64,000 nt of DNA from Flaviramulus basaltis (GCF_900114265.1 NZ_FPKV01000001.1:868001-932000); one strand, 5' to 3'. Shown: positions 8,896 through 16,254, counted from the first letter of the stretch. Made by a program: numbers and translations. The notes: generated by a model from the sequence alone, not told the origin.

Positions 8896-9747
8896 TTGAA
8901 TTCGCAAAATAATATTTTTAAAAGAATGCTAAAGGCTTATCCTGTCAAAGCGTTAAAAGATGATTTTAATTTATCGGGTTTAAAGCAAGATGACTTAATT
9001 AATGATGTGTTAAGTTCAGAAACAAACGATAGTATTTTATCTTTTGGTTTTAGAAATTTTGGATATCTTCATCAGAATCTATATGTTTTTGACTATTCAG
9101 GAACAGTACCAAGAGTGATTAATATTGCTGGTAGCACCATTATAGATGATATTACTACTCATAATATAAGAGAAATTAATTTAACTTTTGATATTGAGTA
9201 TTCTCTGTTTAATCCTCAATCTGCTTCTCAAGAAGTATTAATATTTAGGTGTCCCGTAAAAGTGATAATCAATAATAAACATGTGATAATTAGAATTAAT
9301 ATTTTGGAAAGAAATGCTAATAGTTATTATTCACATAAAGTTTTCACGATAGGGAAAGATATTGAAGACAGGAATATTATTTCACGAATTCATACTGCGT
9401 TTGGGTTGGTAGTAAATTTATACCCGTTAGATATTACTAAGGGTATAAAGTTTTTATGGGAAGATAATTTTATTGACGCCGCATATGTCAAATTTAAAAA
9501 AAGCAGAAGCACTACAACTGAGTCCATGGATGAGGAACATACATTGAAAGATAATTATCCAGATGTTTACAACGAGATAACAACTACTCCACTTGATAAA
9601 AATGTGTTCAGAGTTAAAAGAGATGTTGACGATTATATTAATACCTTTGCAGTAGAGCCTAGAAAAGGAAAATTGGCGTTTAAAAGATTTCCTTTTAAAG
9701 TTGATTCGCTAGAGAAACTTTTAGATTTGATAATATCAAATAATTAA
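8896..9747 (+). CDS. Unknown protein, first gene of element cassette
   Basis: This 283-aa protein is not recognised. It has no signal peptide or TM helix. The middle (about residues 50-190) is rich in short alternating hydrophobic stretches (INLTFDIEYSLF, VIFRC-like, VKVIINNKHVIIRINIL), suggesting a beta-rich fold. The C-terminal third is charged (KFKKSRSTTTESMDEEH). The start is uncertain: TTG at 8896, or the first in-frame ATG at 8926. The next gene begins one base after its stop, and a third overlaps that one, so the three form a tight translationally coupled cassette just inside attL, a usual place for cargo. A sensor or regulatory role is possible but not shown. Confidence 0.75.
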   Translation: MNSQNNIFKRMLKAYPVKALKDDFNLSGLKQDDLINDVLSSETNDSILSFGFRNFGYLHQNLYVFDYSGTVPRVINIAGSTIIDDITTHNIREINLTFDIEYSLFNPQSASQEVLIFRCPVKVIINNKHVIIRINILERNANSYYSHKVFTIGKDIEDRNIISRIHTAFGLVVNLYPLDITKGIKFLWEDNFIDAAYVKFKKSRSTTTESMDEEHTLKDNYPDVYNEITTTPLDKNVFRVKRDVDDYINTFAVEPRKGKLAFKRFPFKVDSLEKLLDLIISNN

Positions 9748-9748
9748 G

Positions 9749-10084
9749 ATGATTTTAGACTTATTAAATAAACAAACAGCACTTTTTGATGAATTAGATC
9801 CACAAAGGATTTATGTCGAAAATGTTAGAAGTTTTTTTCGTATACCATTTAAAGCAGCAAAATTTTTTTGTGAAATGGCTGTGAAGGATAAAGTCTTTAT
9901 AAAAAAATATGGAATTTATTGTCCAAATGAGGAGTGTGGAAGGCTTATTAAGTCATATAGCTCAAGAGACGAAGTTGAAAACCATGTCAATTGTGAAACT
10001 TGTGAAATGGCTGATAGAGAAAAGTTTAATTTTGATAAGGAAGATTTTGAAATTATAGAATTTTATCAACTTTTCAAAAAATGA
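9749..10084 (+). CDS. Small winged-helix-like/zinc protein, second gene of cassette
   Basis: This 111-aa protein is not recognised as a named family. The N-terminal half (LDPQRIYVENVRSFFRIPFK through VFIKKYGIYCP) has the spacing of a small winged-helix domain. It is followed by two Cys pairs, CPNEEC at about residues 58-63 and CETC at about 85-88, a likely zinc site. The tail is acidic. It starts 1 nt after the 283-aa gene, and its stop overlaps the start of the 2-TM gene (ATGA). Its layout resembles adaptor or regulatory subunits of multi-gene systems, but this is inference. Confidence 0.75.
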   Translation: MILDLLNKQTALFDELDPQRIYVENVRSFFRIPFKAAKFFCEMAVKDKVFIKKYGIYCPNEECGRLIKSYSSRDEVENHVNCETCEMADREKFNFDKEDFEIIEFYQLFKK

Positions 10085-10311
10085 AACCCGTAACTAAACA
10101 TAAGGCAGAAGTATATTCTATTTTAGTTGATTTAATGTTGAAAACATTATTTGCCCTTATCGCGATAGGAGTTTTTGTGGCTGTTGCTGTCAAAATGCTT
10201 TATATAGCTAACCCTACTTGGGAGTCTGTTGGACCTTATGCGGCTTTTGATACATTACTAGGTGGGACTGTTTTTATTGTTTTTAGACATTATTTTCCTT
10301 CTGGAAAATAA
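10081..10311 (+). CDS. Two-TM small membrane protein, third gene of cassette
   Basis: This 76-aa protein has a short basic N-terminus (MKPVTKHKAE), a long TM segment (about residues 20-42, LFALIAIGVFVAVAVKMLYI), a short loop, and a second hydrophobic stretch (about 52-70) ending FRHYFPSGK. Its ATG overlaps the stop of the preceding gene by 4 nt, so it is translationally coupled. Small two-TM proteins at the end of cassettes can be pore-forming effectors, holins or anchors. No family was recognised, and this role is only a hypothesis from context. Confidence 0.75.
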   Translation: MKPVTKHKAEVYSILVDLMLKTLFALIAIGVFVAVAVKMLYIANPTWESVGPYAAFDTLLGGTVFIVFRHYFPSGK

Positions 10312-10564
10312 GTTTAAATAAATTTCGAATAAGCTAAAATAGCTAAAACCGAAATTTTATTCGCCTATCTGATAATAGTAAAAGCCTTAATTTGTGACAG
10401 ATTTTTTAATTTCTATTATGTAATATTGAATATGCTTAGATGTTTCATATGTAATTGGAGGTAATTCTTCTTCCTTATAGTAAGCTGTCTAATTTTTTAT
10501 ATCTAATAATTATTTTTTTAAAGTTATATACGGGGTATTATTGCAGGAAATTTAATCAAAAATA

Positions 10565-10987
10565 ATGACTAATAAAATCCGTTTTTTGGAAGAATTCATA
10601 AATTGTTTTTTAGAAACAGGAACAAAAAGAAGAAATTTTCAGAATACTATAGGAAACATAACTTCTCAAATAAATAAAATATCTAGAAAGCAGTTTGATA
10701 AAAAATTGATTTTTAGTGAAGAAGAAGTTATTAAGGCATTTAGTATTAATGGCTATGAGATAATGAATAATTTTGGATGTGAATTTGATTGGGATAAATT
10801 CCGAAATGGAACTATTCTTCCTGAGACTAATTTCATAAATGTAAAAACACCAAAGTTAAAAAGACTAATTTCTGCAACTTATAAATCGGCTAAGTCTAAT
10901 TGGAACCCAGAAACAATTGTTGAAGTCTATGAATTGAAAATAGCAGTTAAGGAATTTTGGAATTTAAATAAGACAATGTTGAATTAA
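10565..10987 (+). CDS. Unknown 140-aa protein, partner of NERD gene
   Basis: The protein is not recognised. It is probably alpha-helical and basic, with no TM segment, Cys pair or nucleotide-binding motif. Features include a C-terminal helix around VEVYELKIAVKEFWNLNK. It is preceded by about 250 nt of non-coding, AT-rich DNA and followed after 8 nt by the NERD-domain gene, so the two are likely one transcript. Base composition is like the rest of the element. Confidence 0.65.
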   Translation: MTNKIRFLEEFINCFLETGTKRRNFQNTIGNITSQINKISRKQFDKKLIFSEEEVIKAFSINGYEIMNNFGCEFDWDKFRNGTILPETNFINVKTPKLKRLISATYKSAKSNWNPETIVEVYELKIAVKEFWNLNKTMLN

Positions 10988-10995
10988 AACATTTG

Positions 10996-11580
10996 ATGGG
11001 AATAATTGTAATTTGTGTCTTAGCCTTTTTATTATACTTATGGGTTCAGGGTAATAAGCCAAGAATTAAAGGTCATGTTGGAGAGTATAAAGTTAAGAAT
11101 ATTTTACTTAAAGCATTTAAAAACCCAAATGCTACAGTTTTTAATGATATCACAATTCGATTAAATGGAGATTCAACGCAAATAGACCATGTAGTTATTT
11201 GCGAAAAGGGGATTTTCGTAATTGAAACTAAAAATTATTCTGGGTGGATTTTTGGAAACGAAAGAAGTAAAAAATGGACACAAGTAATATTTAAGAAAAA
11301 GACATCTTTTCAAAATCCATTACATCAAAATTATAAGCATATTAAATTCTTAGAAAGTATTTTAAACATTGATATTAGATTATGTATTTCTCTAGTTGTA
11401 TTTACTAATAAATGCGAATTCAAAACAAACATGCCTTTTAATGTAATTCAGAGTAAAAATCTAAAAAACTTTATTTATTCAAATATAACAAACAAGCTTA
11501 AGCCAAATGAGGTAAGAAGTTTGACAAGTAAGTTAATTTTATCTATTGATAATAATAAGTTTAATACCTCTATTCATTAG
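10996..11580 (+). CDS. Membrane-anchored NERD (nuclease-related) domain protein
   Basis: This 194-aa protein has an N-terminal TM segment (residues 2-17) followed by a NERD domain. The domain keeps the family signatures GHVGEYKVKNIL at about 26-37, QIDHVVICEKGIFVIETKNY at about 62-81 (acidic residue, then the E-x-K pair at 77/79 that resembles the restriction-endonuclease-like core) and NPLHQNYKHIKFL. NERD proteins are predicted nucleases found on plasmids and in accessory islands. I use the ATG at 10996, directly after a TTG. The gene converges on rep, with the two ends overlapping by 11 nt. DNA processing or defence is plausible; activity is not shown. Confidence 0.85.
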   Translation: MGIIVICVLAFLLYLWVQGNKPRIKGHVGEYKVKNILLKAFKNPNATVFNDITIRLNGDSTQIDHVVICEKGIFVIETKNYSGWIFGNERSKKWTQVIFKKKTSFQNPLHQNYKHIKFLESILNIDIRLCISLVVFTNKCEFKTNMPFNVIQSKNLKNFIYSNITNKLKPNEVRSLTSKLILSIDNNKFNTSIH

Positions 11581-12409
11581 CTAGAGCTCTATTTTTCTCA
11601 TCTAATCTTTTATAAAGTGGTAAAGTATGTCTATTTAAATCAATCATTTTAACATTAATTACAGGACTATTTCGGTCTTTATCTACAATCTCTTTCGAAA
11701 CTGCGTTAAGACGCTTAAATTGGTCTGTAAATTCAGTTGTTGTATAGAAATCTGTATAAAGTTCAGATACTTTCCTTGAGCAATTCCATACTTGACATTT
11801 AAACTTCTCATTATTCTTTGTGACATATTTAGTTACATAAGATGTTATTCTTTTAATATTGCTGGCGTTTAATTGTTTTACATCAAAAGCAGAAGAGGGT
11901 TTAAAATCTTTATCTCTTGGAACAATTCCATTTTTTTGTTGAAGTGCTAACCAATAATTCCACCACTTTTCAATTTTCCAATATTTATTTGTTATCATAT
12001 GAAAATGTGGATTGCCCTTAAATTCATCATTTTTGGTTTGTCTCTCGACAACCCATATATATTGAAAATCTTCACTTCGTTTTTTGACATTATCAATAAA
12101 TTTTCTTAAAACATTTACAGCTTCTTCATCAGAAACTTTGTTTAAAAAAGTAAGAGTAACAAAACTTAGCCTTTTTTGAGTTCTAGAAAAACAAGTTATT
12201 TTTTTTCTAATTTTTTGTTTCGAACGCCTAGACAAGGAACGTTCTTTTCGCTCCTTGTCTTTACTTTCCTTTTTTTTTGCTTTTGGTTTTTTAACAGATT
12301 CTTGTTTTTTTCGGTCTAATGCAGAGCCAGTAAACTCGCTTTTTGGTGTTATTCCATATTTCGCAGTTGAAAAAGCTACGCTCACACCGTATGTGTTCTT
12401 AACTATCAT
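11570..12409 (-). CDS. rep: HUH-type rolling-circle replication initiator (Rep)
   Basis: This 279-aa protein has the three Rep motifs. Motif I is FVTLTF (about 83-88). Motif II is NPHFHMI, with the metal-binding H-hydrophobic-H at 135-137. Motif III is YVTKYVTK (about 191-198) with two Tyr four residues apart (Y191, Y195), as in superfamily I Reps such as phiX174 gpA and microvirus replication proteins. A very basic stretch precedes motif I (about 33-70). In the family, one Tyr nicks the plus-strand origin and becomes covalently attached to the 5' end. Four AAAGGTT repeats lie directly upstream and are a candidate operator or origin. The HUH endonuclease call is firm; the exact family is open. 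Confidence 0.88.
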   Translation of the reverse strand: MIVKNTYGVSVAFSTAKYGITPKSEFTGSALDRKKQESVKKPKAKKKESKDKERKERSLSRRSKQKIRKKITCFSRTQKRLSFVTLTFLNKVSDEEAVNVLRKFIDNVKKRSEDFQYIWVVERQTKNDEFKGNPHFHMITNKYWKIEKWWNYWLALQQKNGIVPRDKDFKPSSAFDVKQLNASNIKRITSYVTKYVTKNNEKFKCQVWNCSRKVSELYTDFYTTTEFTDQFKRLNAVSKEIVDKDRNSPVINVKMIDLNRHTLPLYKRLDEKNRALANE

Positions 12410-12443
12410 AATCTGAATCGTTGTATAAGTATTAAAACCATTA

Positions 12444-12494
12444 AAAGGTTATTTATTAAAGGTTTTTATATAAAGGTTTTTAGTTTTAAAGGTT
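12444..12494 (+). repeat. Iteron cluster upstream of rep (4 x AAAGGTT)
   Basis: AAAGGTT occurs at 12444, 12458, 12472 and 12488, spaced 14, 14 and 16 nt. The first is also the right arm of a small hairpin (AACC...GGTT). The cluster lies between the rep start and the upstream 71-aa gene. Regular spacing at about 1.4 helical turns suggests a protein-binding array, either a Rep origin or an autoregulatory site. Confidence 0.6.
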
Positions 12495-12509
12495 AAAAAA
12501 AAGAAAAAC

Positions 12510-12725
12510 TCACTCAATGAACGGAGGTACAAAAACCCCCTTTTTAAATTGTTTCATAAACGCGCTACTTCTTCTATTGTAAACATTCATATACAGCCAA
12601 GTAGGGTGCTTTTTGTTTAAGAACATTGAGAAGCCATTTAGCTTATGAACAAACTCCCATTTTTTTGGTTTAGTTTCATTTTCTAAGAAGACTATAACCG
12701 AGTAATCATTTTTCTTTTTTAACAT
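12510..12725 (-). CDS. Small unknown element protein (71 aa)
   Basis: This is a short basic/aromatic protein beginning MLKKKNDYSVIVFLENETKP and ending KGVFVPPFIE. It has no recognised domain and no TM helix. It overlaps the 3' end of the HTH gene by 7 nt and precedes rep, so the order is HTH, this gene, iterons, rep on one strand. Position suggests a replication or regulatory accessory, which is inference. Confidence 0.6.
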   Translation of the reverse strand: MLKKKNDYSVIVFLENETKPKKWEFVHKLNGFSMFLNKKHPTWLYMNVYNRRSSAFMKQFKKGVFVPPFIE

Positions 12726-13033
12726 GATTTGCCCCCTCTCTTTAAATCAAAGTTTGTCTTTGTAAGTGCGTTTAGAATATCATCTTCTTTGTAAAGAACA
12801 CGTCCGCCAATTCTGTAAGAACTGATAATTCCCTCTTTAGTCCATTCGTGCAAAGTTGGAAGAGAAACGCAAAGAATATCAGCTGTATTCTCTCTAGAAA
12901 ACAATTTTGGAGTTTGTTTTTTTGTAGGATTAAGTTGTTCTAAAACAGCTTGTGTAACTGCTTCGTGTAATACATTTTTTATCGCTTCTTCTAAATCAGC
13001 GATGTTAAAGTTGTTAATTTGAATTTGTCCCAT
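12719..13033 (-). CDS. Excisionase-family helix-turn-helix protein
   Basis: This 104-aa protein has a C-terminal MerR-like/HTH_17 domain at about residues 45-90. The typical pattern is LFSRENTADILCVSLPTLHE followed by WTKEGIISSYRIGGRVLY and YKEDDI. The N-terminal 40 residues are a helix that may dimerise (DLEEAIKNVLHEAVTQAVLE). Proteins of this type next to Bacteroidetes integrases act as excisionases or as replication-gene regulators. Here it heads the operon leading to rep. Confidence 0.85.
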   Translation of the reverse strand: MGQIQINNFNIADLEEAIKNVLHEAVTQAVLEQLNPTKKQTPKLFSRENTADILCVSLPTLHEWTKEGIISSYRIGGRVLYKEDDILNALTKTNFDLKRGGKSC

Positions 13034-13113
13034 TTTATCTTATTTAAGGATTAATAATGGTGCAAACAAAATGTATTACTTTGGGTGGGTAAGTCTTGGG
13101 GTAACCCCAGATA

Positions 13114-13824
13114 TTATTTTAAAGAATTTATGTCTTGTTCAATTTTTTTAGAGACATCTTCAAACTGTTCATTTTCAAATAGTTTAAGTAGTTTTTCAAA
13201 ATTTCTTTTTGTTCGCACATCATTGTCTTTTGAATTGTGATAAATTTTTGGAATGTATTTGCGAGTATTCGTTTCGTCAAGGTCAAGAATTTTAGACAAC
13301 ACAAAACCAGCTTTCGTGTCATCAATCCCCACTAAATTTAAACCTAAATATTGTAACGCTAATAATTTTTGTTTATGAGATAAATAGGATGGGTTTGATT
13401 TACCGTTTTGTTTAATTTCAGGTTCTTTCAACCATAAAACATATTTTCCAAACTCCAAGCCTTGAATATGGTATTTTTCATAACGCTCATTGAACCTATC
13501 ATTTTGGAGTTGGGTTATGTCACTGCCTTTTTCAAATGGAATAAATTTTATCTCTTTCCCATTATAATAATAGTGCTCATAGGCTTTAATAAATGTATCC
13601 CAACCATATTTCACCTCAGAGAAAACTTTTTTTATTGTTTCAATTTTTGGTTTGTAACTGTTATTGATGTTATCAAATAGGTTGTTTGTAGTAACATTAA
13701 AGTTTTGGTGGTTAAAAAAAGTGTCAATTTGTTTTAATTCGTCCTGTATATATAGTTTTTTATTTGCTATGACATTTGACCTTGATAAAAAGTCACTTTG
13801 TAATTCTTCGAAAAATATAATCAT
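13114..13824 (-). CDS. Unknown integrase-linked protein
   Basis: This 236-aa protein is predicted mostly helical with no TM segment. The last 90 residues (from SYLSHKQKLLALQYLGLNL through NFEKLLKLFENEQFEDV) have the pattern of a C-terminal helical module I know from hypothetical proteins beside Bacteroidetes integrases. The N-terminal part has no recognised match; an RteC-like relationship was considered and not supported. Its ATG overlaps the integrase stop by 1 nt, so the two are translationally coupled, suggesting a role in element control. Confidence 0.75.
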   Translation of the reverse strand: MIIFFEELQSDFLSRSNVIANKKLYIQDELKQIDTFFNHQNFNVTTNNLFDNINNSYKPKIETIKKVFSEVKYGWDTFIKAYEHYYYNGKEIKFIPFEKGSDITQLQNDRFNERYEKYHIQGLEFGKYVLWLKEPEIKQNGKSNPSYLSHKQKLLALQYLGLNLVGIDDTKAGFVLSKILDLDETNTRKYIPKIYHNSKDNDVRTKRNFEKLLKLFENEQFEDVSKKIEQDINSLK

Positions 13825-15056
13825 TAGTTAAAAAATGGGTGTGTTAATAATTTGTCTGCGTTTTCTTTTTGTGTTACTCTTATATATTGAAGAAAAGAAC
13901 GTTCTGTTTTATGTCCTGTTATTTTCATTATTGATATACTTGGGACTTCTGCTAAATATAGATTAGTTGCAAAACTTCGTCTAGCGGTGTGAGTTGAAAC
14001 AAGTTTGTGTTTTGGTAAAATCTTTTTTTCAATCTTACCGCCTTTTGTAATTGTTGTTTCTATAAGCTCTTTTATTCCTGCCAAACTAACCACCTCTTTT
14101 AAATAGTCATTCATAGTTTGGTTTGTGTATGATTTTGGCAATCTGTTTTTATGTTTTTTTAAAATAGTTCTAACAGTTCTGTGAAGTGGAATAGATACTC
14201 TTTGCCCTGTTTTTTGAGTTCTTATTTGAATTACTGTATTATCTGAAACAATATTTTCGGGATTAATTTGAGTGAAATCTGAAAATCTTAAACCCGTATA
14301 ACAGCCTATTAAAAATAAATCTCTAACCCTTTCCAGTCTTGGACTAGCTTTTAAATCTAATTCTTCGATTTTCTCTAATTCGTCAATGCTTAAATAAACA
14401 GTGTCGGCTTCTTCCCGTATTGTTTTGAACTTTTTGTTTCTAAACTCTAAATTTTTGTTGTGACCTCTTTCTGTTGCTTCGTTCATAAAAGACTTAATTG
14501 TTTTTATGTGTTTACCAACAGTATTTGAGGATAGATTATGTGTTGATTTTAAAAACCCCAAATAGTGATTGTAAAACTCAAGAGTAATATTTTCATAATT
14601 TATAGGCTTATATTTTTTTGCATACTCCTTTAGGTACTTGAATGTAGTTTTGTAAACCTTAATTGTTCCAATAGTTTTATTGAGTTTACTTTCTTCTATA
14701 TAAGATTCAATAAATTCAAATAATGTTACTTGTTTTGGTTTTAATAAATTATCGGATAATTCGTTTTCTAAAACTTCTTTCAATAATGTGTTATTCGGTT
14801 GAATACCGTCATTAAGCAATGTCCTAAAAGCATTATTAATACCATTTTCAATTTTGTCTAGTCGTGAGTTAAATTCGGGATACTCTTTAAATTGTTTAGA
14901 TGCTTTTACCCTTTGCGCGGTTTTATTCCAAAACTTTGGGTTTATTGTTTCCCCTGTTGAATACTTGAACCGTTTGTATTGGTAATTGTAAATAAGGTAG
15001 ATTAAAGTTTCTACTTTTGCGTTTGGTTCTTTTAATATAAATTTTGCCTTTGACAC
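13824..15056 (-). CDS. int: Tyrosine site-specific integrase
   Basis: This 410-aa phage-type integrase has an arm-type DNA-binding domain at about 1-100 (LIYNYQYKRFKYSTGETINP), a SAM-like core-binding domain at about 110-210, and a catalytic domain at about 220-405. The catalytic residues are visible: R257 (GCYTGLRFSD), K282 (RTQKTGQ), H356/R359 (HTARRSFAT), H382 (GHKTERSFLQ) and Tyr at about 391 (FLQYIRV). It should recombine the 33-bp core at the tRNA 3' end. It lies near the right end of the element, and its stop is coupled to the following gene. Confidence 0.95.
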   Translation of the reverse strand: MSKAKFILKEPNAKVETLIYLIYNYQYKRFKYSTGETINPKFWNKTAQRVKASKQFKEYPEFNSRLDKIENGINNAFRTLLNDGIQPNNTLLKEVLENELSDNLLKPKQVTLFEFIESYIEESKLNKTIGTIKVYKTTFKYLKEYAKKYKPINYENITLEFYNHYLGFLKSTHNLSSNTVGKHIKTIKSFMNEATERGHNKNLEFRNKKFKTIREEADTVYLSIDELEKIEELDLKASPRLERVRDLFLIGCYTGLRFSDFTQINPENIVSDNTVIQIRTQKTGQRVSIPLHRTVRTILKKHKNRLPKSYTNQTMNDYLKEVVSLAGIKELIETTITKGGKIEKKILPKHKLVSTHTARRSFATNLYLAEVPSISIMKITGHKTERSFLQYIRVTQKENADKLLTHPFFN

Positions 15057-15073
15057 TAGAAATAATTTTGAAG

Positions 15074-15772
15074 TTATTGGTTTAATTTATTTCTGAACTT
15101 TTTATATTCTTCGTTGATTTCATTTCCAATCCGTATCCATTTTTCGTTATGATTTAGTTCACCAATTTTTATAAACAGTTCACTTACAGTTGGGATTTTT
15201 CCAATATTTTGATTTGATGGATGAGGGATTATTGTAATTTCATAGTTGTACTTTTCTTTATTTTCATTTAGAAATTTAATTACCGAAGATTGTTTTGAAA
15301 TAACTAGAATTTTTTTTGGTTCTAGTATTTCTATTTCTTTTAATAGATATTGATTGCAATTTTTAAATGCTTTTGAAAAGTTTGATTTATGAGAGTAACA
15401 TTTAACCGCATCAGTTATATATGTTTCTTCACGATTGAGGTTCAATAATTTAAAAAAATAATTTTCATAATGTTTGATTATTGCCTTACTTGGTTTGCCA
15501 AACTGTTCCCAGCCAAAAACATATCCTAATTTATTTATATCTTCTCCACTAGCTGGCGATTCAGCTATAACTAGTGTTTTAATGTTGTCAGTTAATTTGA
15601 AGTATGGTAAATCTTGTCTTTTCGAATACGAAATACATTTATCTCCACAACTAGCGCATTTATTTGAATGACTTTTTTCAGAATTATCTATTAAATATTC
15701 TTGATTTAACTCTTGAAAATAGACGCCGTAAATATCTTTAAACAATTCTTTAATTTTAATGTCTTTGTTCAT
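15074..15772 (-). CDS. Fe-S uracil-DNA glycosylase superfamily protein
   Basis: This 232-aa protein has the layout of family 4/5-like uracil-DNA glycosylases. It has a Cys pair C39-x2-C42, motif AESPASGED (about 70-78, in place of the usual GEAPG-x-x-ED), TDAVKCY with C125, C139 fourteen residues later (the usual position of the fourth cluster Cys), and a final HPS motif at 184-186. Four cysteines with this spacing are expected to hold a 4Fe-4S cluster. I use the ATG at 15772 rather than a TTG 9 nt upstream. It is the first gene of the right-end operon, 17 nt before the integrase. Base excision from modified or uracil-containing DNA is likely; whether it serves repair, defence or the element itself is unknown. 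Confidence 0.82.
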   Translation of the reverse strand: MNKDIKIKELFKDIYGVYFQELNQEYLIDNSEKSHSNKCASCGDKCISYSKRQDLPYFKLTDNIKTLVIAESPASGEDINKLGYVFGWEQFGKPSKAIIKHYENYFFKLLNLNREETYITDAVKCYSHKSNFSKAFKNCNQYLLKEIEILEPKKILVISKQSSVIKFLNENKEKYNYEITIIPHPSNQNIGKIPTVSELFIKIGELNHNEKWIRIGNEINEEYKKFRNKLNQ

Positions 15773-15830
15773 GTGATACAATCTTTTTTGTATTAACTTG
15801 TAAGCAAATATATACTAAAAAGTCTTTATA

Positions 15831-15852
15831 GGGGACGAATGAGGGGACGAAT
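15831..15852 (+). repeat. Right tandem arm-type repeat
   Basis: Two perfect GGGGACGAAT copies start 12 nt apart, 118 nt inside attR and just upstream of the UDG-like gene. Same orientation and spacing as the left pair at 8798-8819. It is a candidate integrase arm site and may also overlap the promoter of the right-end operon. Confidence 0.7.
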
Positions 15853-15970
15853 AATTTTGTTTTCGTTTAATTTTACCTTATTTCGCTTAACTATAAAATT
15901 CAGCAAAAACAAGGGTTAAGGTGTTTAAATTCAATAAAATAGAGTAAAATACAACAAGATTATATGTGGA

Positions 15971-16003
15971 CCAGGTGGGACCACTACTAGAAATTGTAAA
16001 GCC
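15971..16003 (+). repeat. attR core (33-bp direct repeat)
   Basis: This is a perfect copy of 8728-8760. It holds only the last bases of the tRNA, so it is the displaced end of the original tRNA locus and marks the right border of the element. Confidence 0.95.
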
Positions 16004-16029
16004 TTTCATTTATGAAAGGCTTTTTTTAT
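16001..16029 (+). terminator. Original tRNA terminator, displaced beyond attR
   Basis: A perfect stem GCCTTTCA-TTTA-TGAAAGGC is followed by seven T. It would lie directly behind the tRNA in the element-free chromosome. Confidence 0.8.
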
Positions 16030-16086
16030 TTTATATAGTTTTAAAAAACAGGTGTTTAAGCCTTTTGTTTAAATATTATAGGGCTT

Positions 16087-16254
16087 TTAATTAAAAAAGA
16101 AGCTTGAAAGTATAACCGCAATAATTAGTATAATAAGAATTCCAATCACAAAAAAAGTGACAGTTTTAGTTGTCTTATCTTTTTGGAATATGTAGTTTTC
16201 TTTTTCATCTTCTGACTCCTTAACTAGCTCAAAGTTTTCTTTTTCTTGTTTCAT
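16087..16254 (-). CDS. Small single-TM protein (55 aa)
   Basis: A short reading frame starts ATG at 16254. The first 30 residues are highly charged (MKQEKENFELVKESEDEKEN). One strong TM segment of about 20 residues follows (VIGILIILIIAVIL) and the protein ends at FFFN. The arrangement is that of a tail-anchored cytoplasmic protein. It lies just outside attR, so it belongs to the host chromosome. No family is recognised, and support is from composition only. Confidence 0.5.
   Translation of the reverse strand: MKQEKENFELVKESEDEKENYIFQKDKTTKTVTFFVIGILIILIIAVILSSFFFN

Larger units (their letters stand above)
8728..16003. mobile_element. Integrative element in tRNA(CAT), rolling-circle Rep type, about 7.2 kb
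   Basis: The element is bounded by a perfect 33-bp direct repeat (8728-8760 and 15971-16003), of which the left copy is the tRNA 3' end. It contains a tyrosine integrase near the right end, an excisionase-like HTH protein, an HUH (YxxxY) rolling-circle Rep with iterons upstream, and several cargo genes. Integrase-arm-like tandem repeats lie just inside both ends. No capsid, relaxase or coupling-protein gene is visible. It therefore looks like an integrating rolling-circle plasmid or a phage-satellite-like element rather than an intact phage or conjugative element. The boundaries are directly seen; the mode of transfer is inference. Confidence 0.92.

Noticed and set aside
12444-12494. CRISPR array
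   Set aside because: The repeats are 7-mers with 14-16 nt period and no spacer structure or cas genes.
13114-13824. RteC-like regulator
   Set aside because: The helical C-terminal module fits integrase-linked unknown proteins better, and the N-terminal part lacks the RteC pattern.
8728-16003. Intact prophage
   Set aside because: There are no capsid, portal, terminase, tail or lysis genes in the 7.2 kb.
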